A DNA stretch of 64,000 nucleotides from SZAS-18 sp038322235 (GTDB lineage: Bacteria > Verrucomicrobiota > Verrucomicrobiia > Chthoniobacterales > SZAS-18), in the NCBI GenBank assembly GCA_038322235.1, contig JBBQFQ010000003.1:1-64000 (forward strand). Direction: 5' to 3'. The notes under the pieces are model-generated. The model ran no database searches and was not told where the DNA came from. It worked only from the letters and a program-made list of their open reading frames with translations. How positions within the stretch are numbered: the first letter of the stretch is position 1; each line of letters opens with the position of its first letter. Made by a program: the position numbers and the translations under genes. This document shows positions 8,628-17,283 of this stretch, piece after piece.

Positions 8628-9386
8628 TTAATCCATCCGCATCGGAAGTCCCCGGCGCGCGAGATGGGCCTTGGCTTCCCCGACGGTATGCTGGCCGAAG
8701 TGGAAGATACTGGCTGCGAGGACCGCGTCGGCCTTGCCCGCGAGGAGCGCATCCGCCAGATGCTCCAGAGTGCCCGCGCCGCCACTCGCGATGACGGGAA
8801 TGCGGACCGCGTCACTGATCGCGGCGGTGAGTTTCAGATCGAACCCCTCCTTCGTGCCGTCAGCATCCATGCTGGTGAGGAGAATCTCCCCCGCCCCGCG
8901 AGCCTCGACCTCCCGCGCCCACGCCAGCGCGTCGCGGCCGGCCGGCCGACGCCCGCCGTGGGTAAAGACGCCCCAGGAATCTCCGTCGCGTTTCGCGTCG
9001 ATCGCGATGACGACACACTGCGCGCCGAAGGCGCGGGAGCATTCATTGATGAGTTCCGGTCGCGCCAGCGCCGCGGTATTTAGACTGACCTTGTCCGCCC
9101 CGGCGAGGAGCATGCGCCTCATGTCGTCGACGCTACGCACGCCTCCTCCGACGGTGAGGGGCATGAAACAGCGCTCGGCGGTCCGCGCGATCACGTCGAG
9201 CAGCGGCGCCCGATCATCCGATGAAGCCGTGATATCGAGGAACACGAGTTCGTCTGCGCCCTGACGGTCATACTCGATCGCCAGTTCCACGGGGTCGCCT
9301 GCATCGCGCAACGCGACGAAATTCGTTCCCTTCACGACGCGGCCGTTGGTCACATCGAGACACGGAATCACGCGTTTGGTCAGCAT
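8628..9386 (-). CDS. hisF: Imidazole glycerol phosphate synthase cyclase subunit HisF
   Basis: This 252-residue TIM barrel forms imidazole glycerol phosphate and AICAR from PRFAR, using ammonia from HisH. The start MLTKRVIPCLD places the catalytic acids at D11 and D130, the canonical positions. Phosphate-binding loops V-G-G-G-V-R-S and A-S-G-G-A-G-T are present. The ATG at 9386 was chosen because it matches the conserved N-terminus; a longer in-frame extension has no family similarity. No other his gene is nearby, so hisF is isolated here. Its 3' end faces the gene at 8170-8604. Confidence 0.96.
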   Translation of the reverse strand: MLTKRVIPCLDVTNGRVVKGTNFVALRDAGDPVELAIEYDRQGADELVFLDITASSDDRAPLLDVIARTAERCFMPLTVGGGVRSVDDMRRMLLAGADKVSLNTAALARPELINECSRAFGAQCVVIAIDAKRDGDSWGVFTHGGRRPAGRDALAWAREVEARGAGEILLTSMDADGTKEGFDLKLTAAISDAVRIPVIASGGAGTLEHLADALLAGKADAVLAASIFHFGQHTVGEAKAHLARRGLPMRMD

Positions 9387-9472
9387 GGGTGACCCTGGCC
9401 GCCCCCCGATCCGCGGGCAACGGTCATTTCCCGTTTGCGTGCAAGTGATCGCGCCACTACCTCTTGGGCCGA

Positions 9473-10420
9473 ATGAGCGGATGGGAATTTCACGAACCAA
9501 GCGAGGGGCCCAGTCCCTTCTCGCTTTCCCCCGATCCCGTCCCCGGCGCGTCCGGTCCGTTGCGGCCTCCCGCCGAGGATGACGAGACGGATGAACTTCC
9601 GGAAACGTACGGCACCCAGGCGCTTTATCTCGTCGCCAGCGATCCGGGCCGGGTCTTCGCGTATTGGGACCTCGACTGGTCCCGCTTCGGCGGTGATGAG
9701 GAAATCATCCTCTGTCTCAGCCGCGTCGACGGGGCGATCGAGCATCGCGTCCCGATTCAGCGGACAGACCCGGGCGTTTTCGCCGATGTCATCGAGCCCA
9801 GCGGCACGTACTACGCCGAGGTCGGGGCCACGCGTCCCGGCGAGTGGCGAACCGTCGCCCGCTCCGGTCTCGTCACCCTCCCGCCGGGCGAACCCGCTCC
9901 GGACTTCGTGCCCGCATCCTTCGCGACGGTTCCGTTCGATCAGAGTTTCCGTCAGCTTTCGCGCCTGCTCTCCCCGTTCGCGCAGAGTCCTTCCGAGGGG
10001 TTGGTCGAAACGATCGCGCGCCTCCAGCACGAATTCGCCACCCATGGCGCCCTGCCGCTGGATCAGCTCACGCTCGCCCAACGCAGCAGCGTCGAAATGC
10101 TGCTGCTGCTCCCGGCGGAGGTGCTCGCATTTTCCGGCGACGAAGTGGAGTGGTCCTGGAAGACGCCGGGCGGGGACTCGTCCGATTACGGTGCGGCGCT
10201 CGCAGCCCTGCGAGCGCTCATCGAAGGCGCCGCCCCGGCCGCGCGAAACGGCCGCGACGACGCCTCGTCCCACGCCCCCGGTCCCGAAACGGACGCGTTG
10301 CCCGCGGAGTGGGACCTTTGGCGTCGCACCCTCGCCCGCCAACTCGCGCCGGCTGCGGCCGGAACCTCGGCGCCCGGCTCGGGATCCCGTCAGCCGGAGA
10401 CTGGCAGCGGCGGGCTGTGA
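9473..10420 (+). CDS. DUF4912 domain protein
   Basis: This 315-residue protein carries a DUF4912 domain from about residue 50, recognisable by A-L-Y-L-V-A-S-D-P-G-R-V-F-A-Y-W-D. The central part is beta-rich, with aromatic residues around the Y-Y-A-E-V-G repeat-like strand, and the C-terminal half is helical and Ala-rich. The ATG at 9473 was preferred over a TTG three codons earlier. The stop overlaps the recombinase GTG as GTGA, so the two genes are coupled. DUF4912 proteins have no firmly established function. Confidence 0.8.
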   Translation: MSGWEFHEPSEGPSPFSLSPDPVPGASGPLRPPAEDDETDELPETYGTQALYLVASDPGRVFAYWDLDWSRFGGDEEIILCLSRVDGAIEHRVPIQRTDPGVFADVIEPSGTYYAEVGATRPGEWRTVARSGLVTLPPGEPAPDFVPASFATVPFDQSFRQLSRLLSPFAQSPSEGLVETIARLQHEFATHGALPLDQLTLAQRSSVEMLLLLPAEVLAFSGDEVEWSWKTPGGDSSDYGAALAALRALIEGAAPAARNGRDDASSHAPGPETDALPAEWDLWRRTLARQLAPAAAGTSAPGSGSRQPETGSGGL

Positions 10421-11349
10421 AGCGGAAGGCTGCTCCGCCTCCCGCTCCGCTGAAGCCGAAGCGCGACCATTTCGTCGCGACGTTCCTCAGCTATCTGGAG
10501 GTCGAGCGCAGCGCTTCGAAATCCACCCTCGAGGGCTACGGCCGCGCTCTCGATCACGCGCGGCGGGGGATCAAGGGCCTGCCCACGGATTGGCGCAAGG
10601 CGACGTCGGACCATTTTCGCGATCACCTTTTTCAACTTATGAAGTCGGGGGCGGCCCGTTCGACGGTCCGGACGGAATTCGCGGCCCTCCGAAGCTTCTA
10701 TCGTTTCCTGAGCGAACGACACCAGCTCGAGGTGAATCCTCTCAAAGCCGTGCTGCTTCCGAAAGCGCAACGGAAGTTGCCTCACCCGCTGAACCTCTCT
10801 CACATTGAAGCTCTGCTGGCCGCGCCTGGCCGGGCGGAACGCGAGAAACAGGCGCCCCCTTGGGCCGCAGCCCGCGACACCGCCATTTTAGAGCTCTTCT
10901 ACAGCAGCGGTCTGCGCATCTCGGAACTGGTGGGACTCGATGCCGCGGATCTCGACCCCTACAGCGAGACCGTCCGCGTGTTCGGCAAAGGCCGGAAGGA
11001 GCGCATCGTCCCAGTCGGCGGTCCGGCTCTCCGCGCCATCTCGCACTACCGGCAGCAGGCGAACGTGCGCAGCGGCCCCCTTTTCATCAACAAATCCCGG
11101 CGACGGCTCCAACGCAGCTCCATCTGGGCCTCGATGAAGAAATACCTTCAGCTCGCCAAGATCCCGATCCCAGCCAGCCCCCATAAACTCCGGCACAGCT
11201 TTGCAACGCACCTCCTCGACGCCGGCGCGGATCTGCGCAGCGTCCAGTCGCTCCTCGGCCACGCCAACCTGTCGACAACGCAGATCTACACCCACGTCAC
11301 GACCGAGCGGATGAAGCAAGCCTACGACAAGGCTCATCCGCGGGCGTGA
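10417..11349 (+). CDS. xerC: Tyrosine recombinase XerC/XerD
   Basis: This 310-residue recombinase probably resolves chromosome dimers at a dif-like site. A SAM-like DNA-binding domain (about 15-115) precedes the catalytic domain. The active-site residues are R167, K191, H256 (SPHKLRHSFATH), R259, H282 (GHANLSTTQIY) and the nucleophile Y291. The S-P-H-K-x-R-H and G-H-A-N-L-S-T-T-Q wording is closest to XerC. The GTG start overlaps the DUF4912 stop by 4 bp. There is no integrase neighbourhood, which fits a housekeeping Xer enzyme. Confidence 0.92.
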   Translation: MKRKAAPPPAPLKPKRDHFVATFLSYLEVERSASKSTLEGYGRALDHARRGIKGLPTDWRKATSDHFRDHLFQLMKSGAARSTVRTEFAALRSFYRFLSERHQLEVNPLKAVLLPKAQRKLPHPLNLSHIEALLAAPGRAEREKQAPPWAAARDTAILELFYSSGLRISELVGLDAADLDPYSETVRVFGKGRKERIVPVGGPALRAISHYRQQANVRSGPLFINKSRRRLQRSSIWASMKKYLQLAKIPIPASPHKLRHSFATHLLDAGADLRSVQSLLGHANLSTTQIYTHVTTERMKQAYDKAHPRA

Positions 11350-11411
11350 GGGCGGATGACTGAGGGCGGACCGAGGGGGGGCGGTTTTCTTTCCTTGTTC
11401 CTCCTTCCGGT

Positions 11412-12227
11412 TCAGCATTCCACCGTCACCCGCATAAACGTCGCCGGAATGAAGGATCCGCCGTCGGTCGCCTGGTTGTGCGCGGTGGCTTCGGCCACGA
11501 GTTGTTGGTGGAGTTCCTCGGTCCGCCCGTTCTTCTCCGCCGCTTCAAACGCATTCATGGTCGGGCCGTAAAACCGGCGAAACGACTCGATCACGTCGCT
11601 CGGGCTATGCCGAGAGGAGCGGAAATGGAAGATGTCCCGCGCCATCGAGATCTTCTCCGCGGGAACGCCAGCCTGGCCAAAGCGCTCCACGATGTGAGAC
11701 TCCACGCCCCACGTCATCGGGCTGACGAATCCCTCGGGCGGGGGCGGCGTGAAGGCTGAACTGATCTTCAGCACCTGCGAGACGAAGGATGTCGGATCAT
11801 TCGGGATCCAGTTCCCCATGACAATGCGGCCGCCGGGTTTCGTCACCCGCACCAATTCCTTCGCCACCTCGAAAGGCTTCGGGGCGAACATGGCTCCGAA
11901 GATGGAAAGCGAGAGGTCGAAGGAATCGTCCGCGACCCCTTCAAGCTGGCAGGCGTCGCCTTCCTGAAATTTGAGCTGGTCGAGCCCGGCCGCGGCCGCG
12001 CGCAGATTTCCGGCCTCGACGAGGTTGCGCGCGATATCGATGCCCGTGACGTGTGCGCCGAGCTGGGCGAGCGGGAGGGCCGTGGTGCCATCGCCACAGC
12101 CCAGATCGAGCGCCCGCAGCGGCGGGTTGACGCCGAGCGAGCGGACCAACGCCTCGCCCGACTCCCGCATCCAGGCCGCGATCCGGGTAAAATCACCCTT
12201 TTCCCACAATGCTTTATTCGGATTCAT
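11412..12227 (-). CDS. Class I SAM-dependent methyltransferase
   Basis: This 271-residue enzyme has the SAM-binding motif I A-L-D-L-G-C-G-D-G-T near residues 37-46, an acidic G-I-D-I-A-R-N loop and the motif D-D-S-F-D-L-S-L-S-I-F-G-A-M-F-A-P. It belongs to the Methyltransf_11/25 type. The ATG at 12227 starts M-N-P-N-K-A-L-W-E-K-G-D-F-T-R-I-A, a common beginning for this family. The substrate is not evident. The gene is alone on its strand and ends 60 bp from the convergent recombinase. Confidence 0.85.
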   Translation of the reverse strand: MNPNKALWEKGDFTRIAAWMRESGEALVRSLGVNPPLRALDLGCGDGTTALPLAQLGAHVTGIDIARNLVEAGNLRAAAAGLDQLKFQEGDACQLEGVADDSFDLSLSIFGAMFAPKPFEVAKELVRVTKPGGRIVMGNWIPNDPTSFVSQVLKISSAFTPPPPEGFVSPMTWGVESHIVERFGQAGVPAEKISMARDIFHFRSSRHSPSDVIESFRRFYGPTMNAFEAAEKNGRTEELHQQLVAEATAHNQATDGGSFIPATFMRVTVEC

Positions 12228-12319
12228 AGGCGTCGTGGATACCACCGCCGCAAGCGCGAAGGCAATCGCAATCGAGGCCACCGAAACGCCTCGCCCACCC
12301 GATCACGTCTGTCGGACCA

Positions 12320-13030
12320 TTAGCTGATCAGCAATAGCCGGGGCACTTCGCCGATCGCCGTTTCGGGGGCGCGGTGAATGCACGGCGGAACGATGCTGCC
12401 GGGGTGCTGCACGGCGATGCGCCAGAGATTCCCCACGCCGAAGGAATACGGCTGCGCGGAGGGCAGCGGCGCGTAGTGGAGATCAAAGCAGTTTTCGCTC
12501 AGGAATTCGCGGAACGCGTCGCCATCCTCGCCCCCGAAGAGAGCCAGGAGGTCGGCTCGCGTTTCGGGCACGTCCACGCGCCGGATCGCCTCCTCGTTCC
12601 GCAAGCCCTCACTCGGCGGGCCGTGATAGGTACAGAGCCACGTGTCCGCCTCCGTCGTGGCGCTGTCGACGTGGAAGGAGAATACGTCCGTCGCAACCGA
12701 GACGGCCGCCTCATCCCGCGCATACCCGTGAATGCAGTTGAGAACGGGTTCAAGCTCGAGCGCCCGAAGGCGGCGCTGATCCTCGAGCATGATCTCGATC
12801 GCGACGCGGCCCGCCGCCGTCGCGGGAACCGCGGCAAGATCTTCGTCTTCGAGCGTCCGGATTTCTTCGCCCGCTCCGAGCAGGCGCACGACCTCGCCGA
12901 AATCTCCTCCCAGCACCCGAGGCCAGCAGAGCGCGTTGATCCCGGCCGCAAAGGGGGTTGTCGAGAGCTCGGCAAAACTCCGCACCACCCGGATGCGGGA
13001 GTCGGCGGCGGGCAGCGTCTGAAGTCTCAT
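12320..13030 (-). CDS. DUF1826-like protein
   Basis: This 236-residue soluble protein contains F-H-V-D-S-x-T-x-E-A-D-x-W-L-C-T-Y-H-G-P and near its end I-V-P-P-C-I-H-R-A-P-E. The combination of F-H-x-D, a C-T-Y-x-G-P strand and a late H-R-x-P resembles DUF1826 proteins. The histidines and the cysteine could bind a metal, but this is inference. The start is the ATG at 13030. No functional partner is adjacent. Confidence 0.6.
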   Translation of the reverse strand: MRLQTLPAADSRIRVVRSFAELSTTPFAAGINALCWPRVLGGDFGEVVRLLGAGEEIRTLEDEDLAAVPATAAGRVAIEIMLEDQRRLRALELEPVLNCIHGYARDEAAVSVATDVFSFHVDSATTEADTWLCTYHGPPSEGLRNEEAIRRVDVPETRADLLALFGGEDGDAFREFLSENCFDLHYAPLPSAQPYSFGVGNLWRIAVQHPGSIVPPCIHRAPETAIGEVPRLLLIS

Positions 13031-13277
13031 GAGCACGCGGAGCCTAATCCGGGGGCCGGCTTCACGCACCTCCGCCGCTCGCGACCCTGTCTTCGCGCCC
13101 GCGTAGGGCAAAGCCGCCCAGACCACCGTGCAGTCCGGCCTTGGCGGGATCGGCAGGCTCCTCATTGCCCCGCACCGCCGTCCCATCGCGGAGGCGTTCG
13201 ATTGCAACCCACGAGGACCGCGTCGAACGTGTTTATCTCAAGGTTCCGTTCGGGTCCCCCGTCAGCCATCAGCCCCC

Positions 13278-14456
13278 ATGCGCCCCGCCGTCCTCCTCGT
13301 CATTTTCTCGGCGCTACTCGCGAAAGCCGTCGGGGCGGATTCCCCCCCATCCGAACTCAGCCAACGCTACGCCCACGACGACCGGAGACTCGCCACGGCC
13401 CGCCGCTATGAACGGGTGAGCGCAGACGTGAAAGAGCAAGTGTGGGAATGGGAGACTGGCGAGGCGGTGAAAGTGGCCCGCGAAGCGCGCGAATCCGGCC
13501 GCGACACGCTCACGGAGTTGTCGCTGAACTCCGATGCCGACCTCTATTTTGTCTTCCGCCAGATCCGCACCTTGCTGCCCGATGGCGGGACGCGCGTGGA
13601 GGAAGCCCGCACCTACTTCCTCGGCGACGAATCGCAGCAAAGCACCCGGCGCTCCGCGGATTTCCCGCCAGGGGCCACGCCGCTCATCCCGGCGAAGGCT
13701 CCCTCGACGAAGGTCGCGTCGTCTCCGTCCGACGAAGCGGAACGCAACGCCCTCCGCGCTGAGGTCGAACGCATCCTCAAAGAGGTGCGGCAACCCGCGA
13801 ACCTCGTTGACGATCCCGCCCGCGGCGCGAACGCCGCCTGGCAACGCGTCAAGCTCATCGGCGGCTCGCTCTCGCCCGATGGCCGCTACGCCCTCGCGTG
13901 GGCGCCAGCGAAGCCGGATTTCGCGTGGGATGAATACTACGATCCCGATCTCGGCTACTGGGCAGACGACGACAAGGTCACGAATTTCGTCGTCGATCTC
14001 CGGCTGCACCGCGTGATCGGCGAAACGAAAGCCGCTCATTTTGGCTCGCGGCAACGCTACAACCATCGGGAGTGCATCACGACTTGGTCACCCGACTCGC
14101 AGATGTTCGTCCAGCTCACAGCGGCGAAATGGAACTTCGTCGCCTGCTGCGTCGGCCGCCTCAACGACGGTCGACTGGAATCAATGTTGGATCTCGCGAC
14201 GCCCGTCGTCGCCCGCGCCCGGGCGCTCCTGGAGTCTGGAAAGCGCCGCGGCTTTCGTCAGAACGAGGGGGCTTTCTCGATCTCCCTCGGAGGCCCGCGC
14301 CTCGCCAACGATGGGAGCGGTCTCATCGCCGTCGGGTTTGAGGTCCCAAAAAGTCCCGATGCCCCTTCCTTCAACGTCGAAGTGCGCTTCCGCTTCGAGG
14401 CAGCCGGTCGCGGCGGGCGCGTGCGGGTGGACGCGGTGAACGAGATCGATTTCTGA
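13278..14456 (+). CDS. Secreted hypothetical protein
   Basis: This 392-residue protein starts with a clear signal peptide, M-R-P-A-V-L-L-V-I-F-S-A-L-L-A-K-A-V-G-A, cleaved near residue 20. The mature part has a region of predicted coiled/helical character (E-A-E-R-N-A-L-R-A-E-V-E-R-I-L-K) followed by a beta-rich half with W-S-P-D-S-Q-M-F-V. That last segment looks like a WD/TolB-type propeller strand. I do not recognise a family. It is divergent from the DUF1826-like gene. The likely location is the periplasm or outside. Confidence 0.75.
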   Translation: MRPAVLLVIFSALLAKAVGADSPPSELSQRYAHDDRRLATARRYERVSADVKEQVWEWETGEAVKVAREARESGRDTLTELSLNSDADLYFVFRQIRTLLPDGGTRVEEARTYFLGDESQQSTRRSADFPPGATPLIPAKAPSTKVASSPSDEAERNALRAEVERILKEVRQPANLVDDPARGANAAWQRVKLIGGSLSPDGRYALAWAPAKPDFAWDEYYDPDLGYWADDDKVTNFVVDLRLHRVIGETKAAHFGSRQRYNHRECITTWSPDSQMFVQLTAAKWNFVACCVGRLNDGRLESMLDLATPVVARARALLESGKRRGFRQNEGAFSISLGGPRLANDGSGLIAVGFEVPKSPDAPSFNVEVRFRFEAAGRGGRVRVDAVNEIDF

Positions 14457-14646
14457 CGTACTCAGGGTTCTGCAAGGGCCCACGGCGCGCCGTTGCCGAA
14501 CGTGGATCTGCGTTTCCGGTCGCCGCCGTCCGGAAGGCGCGCTTGGGGTCCTGGTTCCAGCCGCCGGAAGGCCTTGAAATCAAGCGTCAGAGCGATGGAT
14601 TGCTTGCGAGGGAGGATCGCCCCGGCGTAGGCTCGAAATCTCCCCC

Positions 14647-16158
14647 ATGACTCACCCCACCCTGCTGGAAATGATCTCTGGCGTCGACGATCACGCGGCG
14701 CTAATCGCCCCGGAAAAGCCCTCGCTCACCTACGCCCAATTGCGCGCTTCAATCCGCGCGCTGGCCGCGGAGTTGAATGCCCTCGGGCTTGGGCGCGGCG
14801 ACCGGGTCGCGGTCGCAATGCTCAATGGCCCCGAACTCGTGCAAACGTTTTTCGCCGCGGCGACGTGCGGGACGGTTTGCCCGCTCAACCCGAAGTACAA
14901 GCTGGAGGAATTTGCTTTCTACTTTGAGGACACGCAGGCCAAGGCGCTCGTGACGCTCCCGGGCGGACAGCCCGATGCGGTAGCGGCCGCGCTCCCCGGG
15001 ATGATGGTGCTCGAAGCCGTCAGCAACGCGGATGGCACGCTCCATTTCAAACTCGTGAAGGGTTCTGCCCTGCCCGCGCGACCGGTGGAATTCGCGCAGG
15101 CCGATGACATCGCGATGATCCTGCACACGAGCGGGACGACGAGCCGGCCGAAGCGCGTGCCTCTGCGCCACCGAAATCTCACGGCCTCGGCGCGCAATAT
15201 TGCGGGCACGTATGAGCTGACGGCGAAGGACACCGCGCTGTGCGTGATGCCGCTCTTCCACATTCACGGCATCAGCGCCTCGCTCAACGCGACGCTCGCA
15301 ACCGGCGGGACGGTGATCTGTCCGACGGGTTTTGATGCCCTCAAGTTCTGGTCCGTGGTCGATGCTTTCAAGCCGACCTGGTACTCGGCCGTTCCCACGA
15401 TGCACCAGATGCTGCTCGCCCGCGCCGAGCACAATCTACCGACGATCCGGGCCAACAAATTCCGCTTCGCCCGCTCGAGCAGCGCACCGCTCCCGCCGGT
15501 GATCATGGAACGCCTCGAGGAAGTGCTGGAAGCGCCCGTCGTGGAAAGCTACGGCATGACGGAGGCGAGCCACCAGATGGCGTCGAACCCGCTGCCGCCG
15601 AAATCCCGGAAGGCCGGCAAGGTGGGCTACGGATTTGGCGTGGACGTGGCGATCATGGACGACACGGGCAAGCTCCTCCCGCAAGGCGAGGTGGCCGAGG
15701 TGGTCGTGCGCGGGGAGAACGTGGTCGACGGCTACGAGAACAATCCGGAAGCCAACGCGACCGCCTTCGTGAATGGCTGGTTTCGGACCGGCGATCAGGG
15801 CTACATCGACCCGGAAGGCTATCTGACGCTGACCGGCCGCCTCAAGGAACTGATCAATCGCGGGGGGGAGAAGATCTCTCCGCTCGAGATCGACGACGTC
15901 CTCCTGCGGCATCCCGCCGTGGCGGAAGCCCTGGCCTTCGCGGTGCCACATAAATCCTACGGCGAGGACATCCACGCTGCAGTGGTGTTCAAGCCCGACG
16001 CGTCCGCAACCGAACGCGAGCTCAAGGAATACGCGGCCGGCTTGCTGGCCGAGTTCAAGGTGCCGCGGAAGTTTCACATCCTCGAGCAGATCCCCCGCGG
16101 GGCGACGGGGAAGCTGAAACGCATCGATATGGCGAAGCTGCTTGGGATTTCGGCCTAG
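14647..16158 (+). CDS. AMP-forming acyl-CoA synthetase, oxalate:CoA ligase (AAE3/Pcs60) like
   Basis: This 503-residue adenylating enzyme has the P-loop LHTSGTTSRPKR (159-170), YGMTEA (302-307), T-G-D (381-383), G-R-L-K-E-L-I-N-R-G-G-E-K-I and the catalytic lysine motif P-R-G-A-T-G-K-L-K-R near the end. The stretch R-S-S-S-A-P-L-P with M-T-E-A-S-H-Q-M-A-S-N-P-L-P matches the AAE3/Pcs60 branch, which activates oxalate. A different short or branched acid is possible. The next gene, 85 bp on, is a PanE-type reductase, and an OxlT-like carrier follows convergently, which supports an oxalate role. Confidence 0.82.
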   Translation: MTHPTLLEMISGVDDHAALIAPEKPSLTYAQLRASIRALAAELNALGLGRGDRVAVAMLNGPELVQTFFAAATCGTVCPLNPKYKLEEFAFYFEDTQAKALVTLPGGQPDAVAAALPGMMVLEAVSNADGTLHFKLVKGSALPARPVEFAQADDIAMILHTSGTTSRPKRVPLRHRNLTASARNIAGTYELTAKDTALCVMPLFHIHGISASLNATLATGGTVICPTGFDALKFWSVVDAFKPTWYSAVPTMHQMLLARAEHNLPTIRANKFRFARSSSAPLPPVIMERLEEVLEAPVVESYGMTEASHQMASNPLPPKSRKAGKVGYGFGVDVAIMDDTGKLLPQGEVAEVVVRGENVVDGYENNPEANATAFVNGWFRTGDQGYIDPEGYLTLTGRLKELINRGGEKISPLEIDDVLLRHPAVAEALAFAVPHKSYGEDIHAAVVFKPDASATERELKEYAAGLLAEFKVPRKFHILEQIPRGATGKLKRIDMAKLLGISA

Positions 16159-16243
16159 CCGAAATCTGGAAACGCGAAGTTCGAAACTCGAAGGAGGTCG
16201 AGGCGGGGGGAAGGTTCGAAGTCTCAAGTCTGAAGCGACTACC

Positions 16244-17224
16244 ATGAAGATCACCATTGTCGGGGCCGGTGCGATCGGCGGATATCTCGGGGCGAAGCTC
16301 GCGCTCGCAGGCGAGGAAGTCACTCTCATCGCCCGCGGCCCGCATCTCGCGGCCATCCAGCGCGACGGGCTGAAGCTGCAGATGGGGGACGGGCCGATCG
16401 CAGTCGTTCCGGGCGTGAAGGCGCTCGCCGACATGCGCGAGGCGGGTCCGCAGGACGCCGTGCTCCTCACGCTCAAGACGCACAGCGTCCCCGGCGTGGT
16501 GGAGGCGATGCGTTCGCTCTACGCGCCGCACACCATGGTGCTCACGGCGCAAAACGGCATTCCGTGGTGGTACTTCCACAAGCACGGCGGCGCGCTCGAA
16601 AATACCCGGCTCGAATCGGTCGACCCAAACGGCATCGTCGCGCAGAACCTCGAGGTGGAGCGCGTCATCGGCTGCATCGTCTATCCGGCCGCCGAGCTCG
16701 CCGCCCCGGGCGTGGTCAAGCACATCGAGGGCGACCGTTTCTGCCTTGGGGAGCCGGACGGCTCGAAGAGCGAGCGGATTCAACAGCTCGCGCAGACCCT
16801 TCAGCGGGCGGGCCTGAAGGCGCCGATTCGGACGAACCTTCGCTCCGAGATCTGGGTGAAGGTGTGGGGCAATGTCGTCTTCAATCCACTCAGTGCGCTG
16901 ACGGGCGCGACGCTGGAGGACATCTGCCGCTTCCCTCACACGCGCGAACTCGCGCGAGCCGCGATGACGGAGGCGCTCCTCGTCGCCGAGCGGCTCGGCA
17001 TCACCTTCGGCATTGATCTCGAGCGTCGGATCGAAGGCGCCGAGAAGGTCGGCGCCCACAAGACCTCCATGCTCCAGGACATCGAGATGAAGCGTCCGAC
17101 CGAAGTGGATGCGATCGTCGGTGCCGTCGTCGAACTGGGCCGCCTCACGGGCGTTCCCACGCCCGTCTGCGAAACCCTCTACCGCGCCGTGAAGCTCCTC
17201 GAGAAGCGGACGATGGGGTGGTGA
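16244..17224 (+). CDS. 2-dehydropantoate 2-reductase family protein (PanE/PanE2)
   Basis: This 326-residue protein has an N-terminal Rossmann fold with G-A-G-A-I-G-G-Y-L-G-A near residues 7-17, an N-G-I motif (A-Q-N-G-I) and a C-terminal ApbA_C domain with the K-V-W-G-N-V-V-F-N-P-L-S-A-L-T-G-A signature. By family it could reduce ketopantoate in pantothenate synthesis. In Methylorubrum a PanE homologue (PanE2) reduces oxalyl-CoA to glyoxylate, and the neighbours here fit that alternative. The ATG at 16244 was chosen from the Rossmann start. No other pan gene is nearby. Confidence 0.88.
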   Translation: MKITIVGAGAIGGYLGAKLALAGEEVTLIARGPHLAAIQRDGLKLQMGDGPIAVVPGVKALADMREAGPQDAVLLTLKTHSVPGVVEAMRSLYAPHTMVLTAQNGIPWWYFHKHGGALENTRLESVDPNGIVAQNLEVERVIGCIVYPAAELAAPGVVKHIEGDRFCLGEPDGSKSERIQQLAQTLQRAGLKAPIRTNLRSEIWVKVWGNVVFNPLSALTGATLEDICRFPHTRELARAAMTEALLVAERLGITFGIDLERRIEGAEKVGAHKTSMLQDIEMKRPTEVDAIVGAVVELGRLTGVPTPVCETLYRAVKLLEKRTMGW

Positions 17225-17283
17225 GGAGCAGGGAAACCAAGAAGCCGGAGGCGGACCCACGCCCCGGCGATGCGCGGCAGGCT

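Noticed and set aside
9844..10416. An N-terminal extension of the Xer recombinase frame
   Set aside because: The extension is antiparallel in frame to the DUF4912 gene's coding frame and the GTG at 10417 fits the family's usual length of about 300 residues.
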